Shown here one piece after another: positions 6,508-12,268 of a stretch of DNA of 12,268 nt. Made by a program: the position numbers and the translations under genes. The notes beneath the pieces were generated by a model. It saw only the letters and a list, made by a program, of their open reading frames with translations, did no database searches and was not told the origin of the DNA. The stretch is taken from NCBI GenBank assembly GCA_027057815.1, contig JALURD010000126.1:1-12268 (forward strand). Direction: 5' to 3'. How positions within the stretch are numbered: the first letter of the stretch is position 1; each line of letters begins with the position of its first letter. Source of the DNA: Acidilobaceae archaeon (GTDB lineage: Archaea > Thermoproteota > Thermoprotei_A > Sulfolobales > Acidilobaceae).

Positions 6508-7647
6508 GTGTTGGCGAGGATCCTGATAGCGGTTTCGAGCGTGGGCTTGGGGCATGCGGCGAGGGCTAGGGTCTATGGTGCTCTCTTAGAGAGGATGGGC
6601 CACGAGGTGGAGTATTACGCGCCGGAGCCTGCAGGGTCATACATAAGGGCTTGGGGCGGAAGGGTTATCAGTTACTCCGGCCAGGTCGAGAGTCTGAGCG
6701 TTTACCTGGAGAGGCATTGGGTCAAGACCGGTAGTGGGTTGATAGGGTTAAGGGCGGCGCTGGAGGAGCACCGGGCTGCACTGAAGGCGGGGCTGGGCCT
6801 CCTCGAGAGTGTCGACATGGGCAGGTATGACTTGGTGGTCTCCGAGGAGTCCTGGGAGATAATGAGCGTCGCGGAGAGGATCCCCGCGAGGAAGGCTTGG
6901 ATTGCAGACTTCGTGGGCTACAAGCCTGTGGGCCTCCGGGGGATACTGGCGGCGTGGGCTGTGAACAGGTTCCTGCTGAGGAGGTACAAGTACTTCGACG
7001 CACTCTTCTACGTAGGCTTGCCCGGGGGACTAGAGTGGAGGATGACACCAACAGGCCCCAAGGCGTCCCAGGTCCTAGGGGGGCTCTTCAGAGTGGTGGG
7101 GCCCATACCAGCATTCTTGCCATGGGAGCTGGCTGGTAGGGAGGAGGCTAGGAGGAGGCTCGGGATCCCTGGCGGGGAGCGTGTCGTACTAGTCCAGCTC
7201 GGAGGAACACGGGCGGGCGAGGATATAGCCTCGAAGGCCGCTGGTGCGGCACTGGAGCTGGGCCTCACGCCAGCAGTGGCCCGAGGCCCCAGGGCCCGGC
7301 CGGGGATCCCCGATGGGGCGGTAGACCTGGGATACCAGCCAATGCTGCCAGCCCTGCTCAGAGCCTTCGACTGCGCCTACGTCCTCTCAGGACTCTCCAC
7401 TATAGCAAGCCTGGCAGCGGCGGGCGTGCCTGCAGTTCTACACCCCCTCCCACGTCACTTCGAGCAGGAGGAGAACGCGGCGAAAGCCCCTAAGCTATGG
7501 CCCAACCTCTTCACCAGGGCCACAGGGGATCCCGCCAAGGACCTTGAACAAGCCTGCAATAAGGCACAGCCGAGACCCGACGAGGCCCTACACCGCAACT
7601 CCGAGGCTCTCGCAAACTTCCTAGCCAGCCTCCTCGAAGCTTCCTAG
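6508..7647 (+). CDS. GT-B glycosyltransferase of the MurG/UGT type
   Basis: The 379-residue product has the two-Rossmann-domain plan of GT-B enzymes, which transfer a sugar from a nucleotide donor to a lipid, protein or small acceptor. The N-terminal domain starts ARILIAVSSVGLGHAARARV, with the Gly-rich GLGHAAR loop (13-19) seen in MurG and UGT-like proteins. The C-terminal domain opens with VVLVQLGGTRAGEDIASKAA (226-245) and carries the donor-site region YQPMLPALLRAFDCAYVLSG (276-295) followed by STIASLAAAGVPAVLHPLP. The usual GG-x-ST of the family reads SGLST here. There are no strong membrane helices; it is probably cytoplasmic or peripheral. Length is normal (350-400). Start is GTG 6508 behind GGTGGGTG. 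No other glycosylation gene lies nearby, so the acceptor is unknown. Archaeal candidates are surface glycans or glycolipids. The family call is firm, the substrate is not. Confidence 0.82.
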   Translation: MLARILIAVSSVGLGHAARARVYGALLERMGHEVEYYAPEPAGSYIRAWGGRVISYSGQVESLSVYLERHWVKTGSGLIGLRAALEEHRAALKAGLGLLESVDMGRYDLVVSEESWEIMSVAERIPARKAWIADFVGYKPVGLRGILAAWAVNRFLLRRYKYFDALFYVGLPGGLEWRMTPTGPKASQVLGGLFRVVGPIPAFLPWELAGREEARRRLGIPGGERVVLVQLGGTRAGEDIASKAAGAALELGLTPAVARGPRARPGIPDGAVDLGYQPMLPALLRAFDCAYVLSGLSTIASLAAAGVPAVLHPLPRHFEQEENAAKAPKLWPNLFTRATGDPAKDLEQACNKAQPRPDEALHRNSEALANFLASLLEAS

Positions 7648-7686
7648 CCCGCTAAGGCAAGGGTCAATTGCTCTATTCATCAAATT

Positions 7687-7905
7687 ATGAAGTCGTGGTC
7701 TCAGGGTTTACCCAAGGTTATACGGGCTAGGTATGAGGGGGCGTGCCGAAGCCCTTAGATAACATAGACTTAGAGAAGGGCAAAAGACTACAGGGTAATA
7801 ATAGGGGATGACATAGACTAATTAATTAGGAAGTATAGGGGCATTCTCGGTAGATTATCCATTAAAGAGTTTCAGGAGCTAAAGGAGGAGGCGCGGGTTC
7901 AATGA
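7687..7905 (+). pseudogene. Decayed AF2212-like (DUF104) antitoxin gene
   Basis: Joining three frames rebuilds a typical AF2212-like antitoxin: PKVIRARYEG from 7711, then GVPKPLDNIDLEKGKRLQ from 7740, then VIIGDDID from 7795, and after a stop, LIRKYRGILGRLSIKEF up to the TGA at 7903-7905. The family pattern is PK-x-I-x-A-x-YE-x-G-V-x-KPL-x-L-x-EG-x-x-x-x-VII (established knowledge). Breaks seen: one G missing from the run around 7736-7740, one extra G at about 7794, and TAA at 7819-7821 inside DDID/LIRK. The normal start position before PK is TTA (7708-7710), no longer a start; the upstream ATG at 7687 is in frame. The last base pairs overlap the toxin ATG as ATGA. Such antitoxins neutralise PIN RNase toxins. 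Either a genuine pseudogene or, for the homopolymer shifts, sequencing error; the nonsense codon argues for decay. Confidence 0.75.
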
Positions 7906-8425
7906 TATGCCTCAACACGAATATTGCGTTCACTTTCTCTTCGAGACAGAATTGACAACAGTCTCCGAGAGAATTATCCGGGAAGCCATTACGGAGGGTA
8001 TGGCCATATCCATGACTGTCTTCAACGAACTACTCTATATCATAGGCACAAAGATAGCTAGAGTAAAATACGGCGTTAAGGGGAAGCATTCCTTCCGAAA
8101 GCATATAGTCAAGCACTGGTTCCCTGACAATGCCATAGAGAAACTGAATGGTTTCATCAGCGACTTCAAAGCAGCAATGTTAAGGGATTACCAGAACCCA
8201 GGCGAGTTAGTCGAAACGATTAGAGTCTACAGGCTAGTACCGAGCGACGCTCAGATAGCGTTAACCTGCAAGTGCTACAATATAGAGGTGCTTGCATCCT
8301 TTGACAGCGATTTTAGAAGGGTTCCATGGATAAAAAAGTCGTCCCCTAGCGTCGTATTTTACTTTAGCTTATTGAGGCCGTTGCAGGCAAGCCACAGGCA
8401 AAATATTAATCCTTATTTCAATTAA
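7902..8425 (+). pseudogene. PIN-domain toxin (VapC-like) gene with N-terminal frameshift
   Basis: The ATG at 7902 overlaps the antitoxin stop (ATGA). Its frame reads MICLNTNIAF, then is lost; restoring one C at 7931 joins it to HFLFETELTTVSERIIREAI and an open frame through 8425, giving about 174 residues. PIN RNases use three or four acidic residues. Here the second, Glu43 (TVFNELLYIIG), third, Asp117 (VPSDAQIAL), and last, Asp135/137 (ASFDSDFRRVPWI), remain. The first, normally Asp in the L-D-T-N opening, is Asn5 (AAC), which would be expected to cripple metal binding. The body carries an insertion of ~50 residues (about 50-100), found in some archaeal PIN toxins. Without the first frame, translation from ATG 7907 would make a product lacking the first beta strand. 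The intact downstream frame suggests recent loss. A start-to-stop functional gene is unlikely. Confidence 0.78.
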
Positions 8426-8528
8426 ATATTATTAATTATAATCGACTACAGGTTTCGCCAGCATGAGCACCATAGGCTTTAGTCGGAATGGCCTCCGATG
8501 CATGTAAGGGCCCCAGGTGCATGGTGTG

Positions 8529-9458
8529 ATGGACTGGGAGCTGGCAATACTCAGGCTCGTCTATAGGAGGGTGCATGAGGCTGGCTCCGTCGAGGTGAGC
8601 CTTCCCTCGACCCTCTTAGGTGGTGGGGGGTCGCGTAGGATAGACTTGTACAGGGTCACGCTTGAGGGTCTGATAGTCCAGGATCCCTCCATGCTCGATG
8701 TGAGGCTTTACAAGGGCCCTGTCAGGGTCGCGCCGGGGCCTTGGAGGGAGTACTGCCGCTGGCATAGTGGCCCCTTGGATGAAAGGGACAAACCCTGGGA
8801 GAGGATATACTGCAACGTCCCGGTCAAGGGCGGCCCAGGGTTTTGCAGGCAGCACAGGAGGAGTGAGAGGGCCCTCTACGACGCATGTGCAAGTTTACGC
8901 GGTGACGAGGGGCTGGAGGCGTGTAGGCTCCTCGACAGAGCCGTGAAGGCCGAGTACGCGGTGTACCTCCTCGACTATGGAGGTGTGAAGCCGAAGGCGG
9001 GCATGACTAGGGCCTGGAGGGTTGTAGAACGGGTTGCGGAGCAGCCTCACGCCGCAGCCACGATACTAGCGGTGTACGACAGTGCCTACCAGGCCAGGCG
9101 GGCCGAGGTCATGCTCTCCAAGCTAGGCCTAGCCAGCGAGCACGGGCCGAGGGGGAGGAAGAGGTGGGAGCCTCCCAAGCCGCCAGGGCCGGCGGTCCAG
9201 AGACTTGAGAGGGCGGCGGAGGAGGCAGCGAGAGCCCTCGGCGTCGAGTGGAACGGAAGAATATTCAGGGTGAACCCGCCATGGCAGCACGGATCATGGC
9301 CTGCCTACATCGAACCGGACAGGCTTGCTGGCCTAGAGCTGGAGCCTAAGGGCTTCTGGGGCGGCCTGCTAGCTATGCAGGCTCATAATGGCAGGCTTGT
9401 GGGCGTGGATGAAAGGAAGCTGGCGCACAAGCTCTCACTACTCGTGCTGGCAGAGTAA
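8529..9458 (+). CDS. DUF2797-like protein with a Cys/His zinc-type cluster
   Basis: Numbering is from the upstream in-frame GTG at 8517 (313 residues). The central part matches the DUF2797 pattern known from bacteria and archaea: a Cys/His cluster, C80-x2-H83, C99, then C110-x2-H113 (GFCRQHRR), followed by AEYAVYLLDYGGVKPKAGMT and R-x-x-R-x-x-EQPHA (145-179). That region resembles the YL-x(n)-G-x-x-KVG-x-TR-x-x-R-x-x-EQGA signature of the family, which may be related to GIY-YIG-like folds; no nuclease activity is claimed. The C-terminal third (basic GPRGRKRWEPP, then a beta-rich tail) could bind nucleic acid. GGTG at 8516-8519 is correctly spaced for ATG 8529 but overlaps GTG 8517, so 8529 is preferred. 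It stands alone behind an AT-rich tract (8426-8445) that may hold its promoter or the previous gene's terminator. Function is unknown. Confidence 0.7.
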   Translation: MDWELAILRLVYRRVHEAGSVEVSLPSTLLGGGGSRRIDLYRVTLEGLIVQDPSMLDVRLYKGPVRVAPGPWREYCRWHSGPLDERDKPWERIYCNVPVKGGPGFCRQHRRSERALYDACASLRGDEGLEACRLLDRAVKAEYAVYLLDYGGVKPKAGMTRAWRVVERVAEQPHAAATILAVYDSAYQARRAEVMLSKLGLASEHGPRGRKRWEPPKPPGPAVQRLERAAEEAARALGVEWNGRIFRVNPPWQHGSWPAYIEPDRLAGLELEPKGFWGGLLAMQAHNGRLVGVDERKLAHKLSLLVLAE

Positions 9459-9507
9459 TCTGTCGTGACGACTAATGCACTGCGCAGGTAAGGTTTATCA
9501 GTAACCT

Positions 9508-10449
9508 ATGGTTTCCAATCAAGCTTTTGGGTGGGAGGGGCTGGAGAGCTACCATTACTGTGTGAGGGCTCTCCTCGGGAATTCGCTGGGAGACATTGTA
9601 GCCGTTAAACGAGTCATTGTGGACTGGCTTATCCGTAGGGTCTTCCTCAATCCACCGGATAGAAGGAACGCGCGGCTCCTGGCTAGCTTCACGAATTTCG
9701 TAGTGGAAATTGGCGTCGAAGATAGGAGACTCGCGCTGCTTTCCTACCCGGTGGCGGTTTGGCTCTCCAGGGGCTACCTTAAGCCGGGCGACCCCGCCGC
9801 ATCTCTCATGAAAGATATTGACCGCACCATTTACGAAAGAGCGGTCGAGGGAATATACGGTTGTGGCGGGAAAATCCTAGACCTAATCATGGACTCCTCC
9901 CCACACTACTGGCTAGCCTCCGCAATACTTGTCGAGAGGGATGACCTGGACTCCGAGGTAACTGTGGATTTACTAGACTCGATAATCCGCGAGGCCCTGA
10001 ACCTCTCAGTCATTGATATGGCTGCTAGCCGTTTTCAGGGGGAGTGCGCCAGTGATGCCAAGAAGCTAATCTACTATACTGTAGAGGGAGGCTATGCGGG
10101 GGCTGTTACAGTGGGATTATTTGAGAGGATAATGAGGCTCCTCGAGTCAGGCGCTATCGCAGAGCGGATGAAGAGTCTGGAGGCACTGAAGGTTATGGCA
10201 AGGTTAATCAGTAGGAGGGAGGTATCCGGGAGGGTAGTCTTACTTATGTGGGACTGGCTGGATAAAACCGTCAAGAAGGGGGTATTGGACGACCAACTTG
10301 TCGAGGATCTCCTAGCCATCCTGGGGGCGCTAGCGTACAGGTCTGAGTCTAAAACGGTCTCACTCATGGTCATCGAGTGGATCGTAGAGGATATTCTACT
10401 CAACCCTAATTATTCTAAAGTGTACTATGACGAAGAGCTATTTGCTTAG
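9508..10449 (+). CDS. Unrecognised all-helical repeat-like protein
   Basis: I do not recognise this 313-residue protein. It appears entirely alpha-helical with no membrane segment. A Trp-marked helix recurs: VIVDWLIRRVFLNPP (37-50), PVAVWLSRGYLKPGD (81-95), LLMWDWLDKTVKKGV (245-259) and LMVIEWIVEDILLNP (286-300). Each is W(L/I) followed by a basic or acidic helix, and the first and last even share a LNP ending. That is what a HEAT/ARM-like or other helical-repeat scaffold would show, which suggests protein-protein binding. Start is the ATG at 9508, the first in the frame; there is no clear ribosome-binding site, so a short or leaderless message is possible. The next gene begins 35 nt after its stop on the same strand, and the two are probably one transcript. 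Codon use matches the window. Coding is fairly secure, function unknown. Confidence 0.62.
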   Translation: MVSNQAFGWEGLESYHYCVRALLGNSLGDIVAVKRVIVDWLIRRVFLNPPDRRNARLLASFTNFVVEIGVEDRRLALLSYPVAVWLSRGYLKPGDPAASLMKDIDRTIYERAVEGIYGCGGKILDLIMDSSPHYWLASAILVERDDLDSEVTVDLLDSIIREALNLSVIDMAASRFQGECASDAKKLIYYTVEGGYAGAVTVGLFERIMRLLESGAIAERMKSLEALKVMARLISRREVSGRVVLLMWDWLDKTVKKGVLDDQLVEDLLAILGALAYRSESKTVSLMVIEWIVEDILLNPNYSKVYYDEELFA

Positions 10450-10484
10450 ACTAAAGCCTACTCGCGGCTCCACCACACAGTCGG

Positions 10485-10814
10485 GTGCAACCATTGAGGT
10501 CGTGGGAGCTGGTTGAAGCCTTTCTAGAGACTAGGAGCTGGTGTACTGCGCTCAAAGCGTGGGCTAAAGGTGAGGGCTACCCGGAGGCAACGCTGCTTGC
10601 TGACGGCTTAAGCCAGCTCTGTGTTGAGATGAGGAAAACTCTGGGGACCACGGCTGTGGGCGACATGCCAGCGTATGTGCTGGACTCCGAGGCCGCTGAG
10701 AGGATTATCGAGTGCATCAATGCCGCTGAGAGACTTTACAGTCTAACACTCTCACCTGCGGCTATACACTTAGCCAAAACGGCTAGGGAGCTATTGGAGA
10801 GAGCGAGTGACTAG
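10485..10814 (+). CDS. Unrecognised small helical protein, likely partner of the preceding gene
   Basis: This 109-residue product is rich in Ala, Glu and Leu and reads as four or five amphipathic helices: SWELVEAFLETRSWCTALKA (6-25), EATLLADGLSQLCVEMRKTL (34-53), SEAAERIIECINAAERLYSL (68-87) and SPAAIHLAKTARELLERASD (90-109). Three Cys lie in different helices with no metal-site spacing. There is no signal peptide or membrane segment. It might resemble HEPN-like or other small helical-bundle proteins, but no R-x4-6-H motif was seen, so I make no such call. Start is GTG 10485, or TTG 10494 three codons later; no good ribosome-binding site is near either. It follows the repeat protein by 35 nt on the same strand, so the pair is probably co-transcribed and possibly interacting. 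Confidence 0.55.
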   Translation: MQPLRSWELVEAFLETRSWCTALKAWAKGEGYPEATLLADGLSQLCVEMRKTLGTTAVGDMPAYVLDSEAAERIIECINAAERLYSLTLSPAAIHLAKTARELLERASD

Positions 10815-10950
10815 CGATAGGGGGTAAGACCGAAATTCTGGAGGTGAAACCTGAAAGTTAGAGACAGCATCCTTTGATATTGTAGCCGTGTACCTGCTAG
10901 ACTTTTTCGTTGGGAGCGGCGTAGACTCGTACACTTACATCAGAAGCAAT
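10815..10950 (+). other. Gene-free stretch with a strong ribosome-binding-like GGAGGTGA and no start codon
   Basis: GGAGGTGA occurs at 10840-10847, as good a ribosome-binding site as any in the window, but the codon at the expected place is CTG (10851-10853), whose frame closes after eight codons. A different frame is open from 10855 to a TAG near 10986 and contains a GTG (VYLLDFFVGSGVDSYTYIRS). It may be the remains of a small gene or coincidence. Nothing else is seen here. Confidence 0.3.
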
Positions 10951-10953
10951 CAC

Positions 10954-10962
10954 TATATAAAG
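10954..10962 (+). promoter_or_regulatory. TATA box for the UPF0248 gene
   Basis: TATATAAAG at 10954-10962 is the best archaeal TATA box in the window. A transcript starting about 25 nt later, near 10985, would give a short leader before the UPF0248/DUF504 gene and include GAGGT at 11005-11009. It implies this gene has its own promoter and is not part of the upstream helical-protein pair. Confidence 0.6.
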
Positions 10963-11017
10963 TCTTATGGTTGTCTAAATCTAGGCTAGGCTCTGCGTTG
11001 GTGTGAGGTTGCTAGGA

Positions 11018-11287
11018 GTGGCTAGGAGGAGGAGCAGGATTAGGCAGGAGGTTAACAGGGTGCTCTACAGCGGGGATCCCTCAAGTTATCTGATAGTATA
11101 CATTGACAGGGATCCCTCCACTGGCAGGCAGGGCCTTAAGGAAGTGCAAGCTGATAGAATTGTTGGCGTGACGGAGTGGGCTATATTCCTCGACGACGGA
11201 GACACTGTGATTCCGCTTCACCGAGTCGTCGAGATAAGGGATAAGAGTGGAATGGTTACCTGGAGCCGGCGTGGTCGTCATTCGTGA
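11018..11287 (+). CDS. UPF0248/DUF504 (MJ1316-like) family protein
   Basis: The product is a small basic protein of ~89 residues that matches the archaeal UPF0248/DUF504 pattern. It has an N-terminal helix (RIRQEVNRVLYSG), a strand with the dipeptide-rich IVYIDRDP, a middle D-RIVGVTEWAIFLDDGD, the signature IP-x-HR-x-x-x-I (IPLHRVVEI), and a closing G-x-V-x-W. The same domain in MJ1316 has been proposed to recognise RNA cyclic-phosphate or other RNA ends (established proposal, not shown here). The N-terminus is rich in Arg (ARRRSRIR), consistent with RNA binding. GTG 11018 has GAGGT nine nt upstream; GTG 11003 is the longer alternative with no ribosome-binding site. It has its own TATA box at 10954. 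Its last 32 nt overlap the 3' end of the convergent HxlR gene, so antisense effects between the two mRNAs are possible. Family confidence is good. Confidence 0.78.
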   Translation: MARRRSRIRQEVNRVLYSGDPSSYLIVYIDRDPSTGRQGLKEVQADRIVGVTEWAIFLDDGDTVIPLHRVVEIRDKSGMVTWSRRGRHS

Positions 11288-11663
11288 GGCCTACTAGGCA
11301 AGGTGAGTATTTCCCTGAAACGCTGACTTTGCTAACTGCCCACTTAATTAATGGCATTAGCCTTCTCCTAAGCTCGATGCCTTCCTCTGTAAGTTTATAC
11401 TCCACTCTTGGGGGGGTTTCAGGGTAGACTATTCTCTCTATAAGCCCAGCTTCTTCCAGTTCCTTGAGCCGGTCTGATAGCACTTTTGGGGATATGCCAG
11501 GGAGTAGCCTTAGTATCTCGTTGAACCTGAGCGTAGCATAATTGCCTATAACCGCTATAATTAGCATGGTCCACTTCTTGCTAATTAAGTTCATGATCCA
11601 CTCAAGAGGACAGTACACCTCTCTACTTCTGCTCTCCTTGATATTCTTCATGACGCTCACCAT
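11256..11663 (-). CDS. HxlR-family winged-helix transcription regulator
   Basis: The 135-residue protein has the complete HxlR signature: CPLEWIMNLISKKWTMLIIA (18-37), corresponding to the family C-P-(V/L)-E-x(2)-(L/M)-x-L-I-x-x-KW-x-x-L-I pattern, then LRFNEILRLLPGISPKVLSD (45-64), RLKELEEAGLIER as the recognition region, and a wing PRVEYKLTEEG. HxlR proteins bind DNA as dimers, and several bacterial and archaeal members sense electrophiles or thiol stress through the N-terminal Cys (established for HypR-type proteins). Here Cys18 occupies that position, and Cys122 lies in the tail. ATG 11663 is the first start; ATG 11651, four codons on, is preceded by GGTGAG and is possible. It is divergent from the thioredoxin-like gene with an 82-bp gap. 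The likely role is to control that gene and itself in response to redox. The C-terminal tail beyond ~110 overlaps the UPF0248 gene end. Confidence 0.88.
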   Translation of the reverse strand: MVSVMKNIKESRSREVYCPLEWIMNLISKKWTMLIIAVIGNYATLRFNEILRLLPGISPKVLSDRLKELEEAGLIERIVYPETPPRVEYKLTEEGIELRRRLMPLIKWAVSKVSVSGKYSPCLVGLTNDDHAGSR

Positions 11664-11745
11664 GTGGTAACCACGTATACAACAGGAAACTGACCAAAAT
11701 AAATACTATTAAATGTATACTAGCTACTAACCGGTGAGTCCTGAA
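11664..11745. promoter_or_regulatory. Shared divergent promoter with inverted repeat and paired GTATAC palindromes
   Basis: GTGGT-A-ACCAC, a 5-1-5 inverted repeat, lies at 11664-11674, touching the HxlR ATG. GTATAC occurs at 11675-11680 and again at 11715-11720, exactly 40 bp apart, close to four helical turns. Between them is an AT-rich core AAATAAATACTATTAAATG (about 11696-11714) that could provide overlapping TATA elements for both genes. GGTGAG at 11733-11738 is the ribosome-binding site of the thioredoxin-like gene. A dimeric regulator could bind both GTATAC sites, or the inverted repeat to block its own transcript. Confidence 0.5.
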
Positions 11746-11991
11746 ATGGCGCGTTTGATAGAAGTTTTCGTGGCTGGTTGCCCCCTATGCACTAGAACCA
11801 CATCTATGTTAAAGGAATTAGTACCAAAGGGAGTAGAGGTCAAAGTGTACAATATATCAATCGACGAAAAAGCCTATGAGAAAGCCCTCCAATATGGAGT
11901 CAAGGCTGTTCCAGCAATTGTAATTGATGGAAAACTTGTGCAAGAGGGGTTGCCTGAAAGAACTGTGATAGAAAAAGCGTTGAAAAACTAA
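11746..11991 (+). CDS. Small thioredoxin/glutaredoxin-like protein with a CPLC motif
   Basis: The 81-residue product has the thioredoxin fold in its minimal form: a first strand IEVFVAG, the dithiol motif C12-P-L-C15 (GCPLCTR), a helix, a second strand VEVKVYNISID, and the conserved cis-proline region GVKAVPAIVIDGK (51-63) with Pro56, then a final helix. It would reduce or exchange disulfides in the cytoplasm. Length is typical of archaeal single-domain redoxins, shorter than standard thioredoxin. ATG 11746 has GGTGAG seven nt upstream, which decides the start over GTG 11734. It is divergent from the HxlR regulator with a shared promoter. A member of the Thioredoxin_3-like group is the closest description. 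It could also serve metal or metalloid handling, since CPLC redoxins occur near such genes; no such neighbour is visible. No reductase gene is in view. Confidence 0.85.
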   Translation: MARLIEVFVAGCPLCTRTTSMLKELVPKGVEVKVYNISIDEKAYEKALQYGVKAVPAIVIDGKLVQEGLPERTVIEKALKN

Positions 11992-12268
11992 CTTGGGAAT
12001 CCTCGGGTTTATTGGTTATCTCCTTTCTTTTTAAGTAATAATCATAAATTTACAATAGTCGTCAATTACCATTACTATTATGCTGTATGCTCTCCACATT
12101 TTCTAGCCGTGAGTTGTCGATTGATGCTAGACTTTATAGTCGATAAAATGATTTTGAACTCTTCGATGGTGTTAGCCTAAGTGTTGATTTAGGTGTGATG
12201 CCGTCTTAGCAGGTGTGTTCAGCGAGGATAGAGAGGCTATAGTGGGAAGTGCGTGGCCGCCCTACCGG
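11992..12268. other. AT-rich end of the window without a convincing gene
   Basis: After the terminator the sequence is AT-rich with many stops in every frame. A plus-strand frame is open from about 12176 to the window edge and could begin at GTG 12215 (VFSEDREAIVGSAWPPYR, incomplete), and the minus strand is open from the edge to about 12206. Either might be the edge of a neighbouring gene, but both are too short to call. No repeat or RNA gene was recognised. Confidence 0.4.
12021..12032 (+). terminator. T-rich terminator after the thioredoxin-like gene
   Basis: TCCTTTCTTTTT at 12021-12032 lies 30-40 nt after the thioredoxin-like stop. Short poly-T tracts without a hairpin are the normal archaeal terminator, and this is the clearest one in the window. 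Confidence 0.55.

Noticed and set aside
7902..7940. Programmed -1 frameshift in the PIN toxin gene
   Set aside because: No slippery heptamer or obvious following structure is present, and neighbouring lesions in the antitoxin favour ordinary decay.
12215..12268. Possible start of a new plus-strand gene at the window edge
   Set aside because: Only 18 codons are visible, with no suitable ribosome-binding site; it cannot be told from chance.

Overview
The window reads as chromosomal DNA of a hyperthermophilic crenarchaeon, most like the Desulfurococcales/Pyrodictiaceae. This is inference from style, not a species identification. The supporting signs are frequent GTG and TTG starts, GGTG/GAGGTG ribosome-binding sites, heavy AGG/AGA and ATA codon use, archaeal TATA boxes, and archaeal families: AF2212-like antitoxin with PIN toxin, UPF0248/DUF504, HxlR regulators, and a pyroglutamyl peptidase. 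I saw no tRNA, rRNA, CRISPR array or insertion sequence.

Layout. 1-421 (-) is the 5' part of an unrecognised helical protein, with an in-frame amber codon just upstream of its assigned start. 678-1433 (+) is an SRPBCC/CoxG-like lipid- or ligand-binding protein with a second C-terminal domain. 1530-2537 (-) is an unrecognised protein with an N-terminal membrane hairpin. From a divergent promoter region, 2675-6279 (+) forms a tight three-gene unit: an alpha/beta hydrolase that is probably outside the cell and fused to a five-helix membrane domain, a pyroglutamyl-peptidase I overlapping it, and a multi-pass membrane protein with an external OB-fold-like domain. 6508-7647 (+) is a GT-B glycosyltransferase.

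7687-8425 (+) holds a decayed toxin-antitoxin pair. The AF2212-like antitoxin has two frameshifts and a nonsense codon. The PIN toxin has a one-base deletion and an Asp-to-Asn change at its first catalytic position. The ancestral ATGA gene overlap is still visible.

8529-9458 (+) is a DUF2797-type protein with a Cys/His cluster. 9508-10449 and 10485-10814 (+) are two adjacent unrecognised all-helical proteins, the larger with tryptophan-marked repeats. 11018-11287 (+) is a UPF0248/DUF504 (MJ1316-like) protein behind a clear TATA box. Its 3' end overlaps the convergent HxlR regulator (11256-11663, -). That regulator is divergent from a small CPLC thioredoxin-like protein (11746-11991, +), and the 82-bp gap between them carries an inverted repeat and paired GTATAC palindromes. 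The last 277 bp are AT-rich and hold a T-rich terminator but no convincing gene.

How genes work together. The HxlR-thioredoxin pair is the best candidate for a self-contained regulatory module: a Cys-containing HxlR sensor, a dithiol effector and a shared operator. The hydrolase, Pcp and OB-fold membrane protein may act together in surface peptide or lipid processing, but only co-transcription is supported. No system here can be called new with confidence. The strongest leads are the redox pair, the hydrolase-membrane fusion operon and the repeat protein with its partner.
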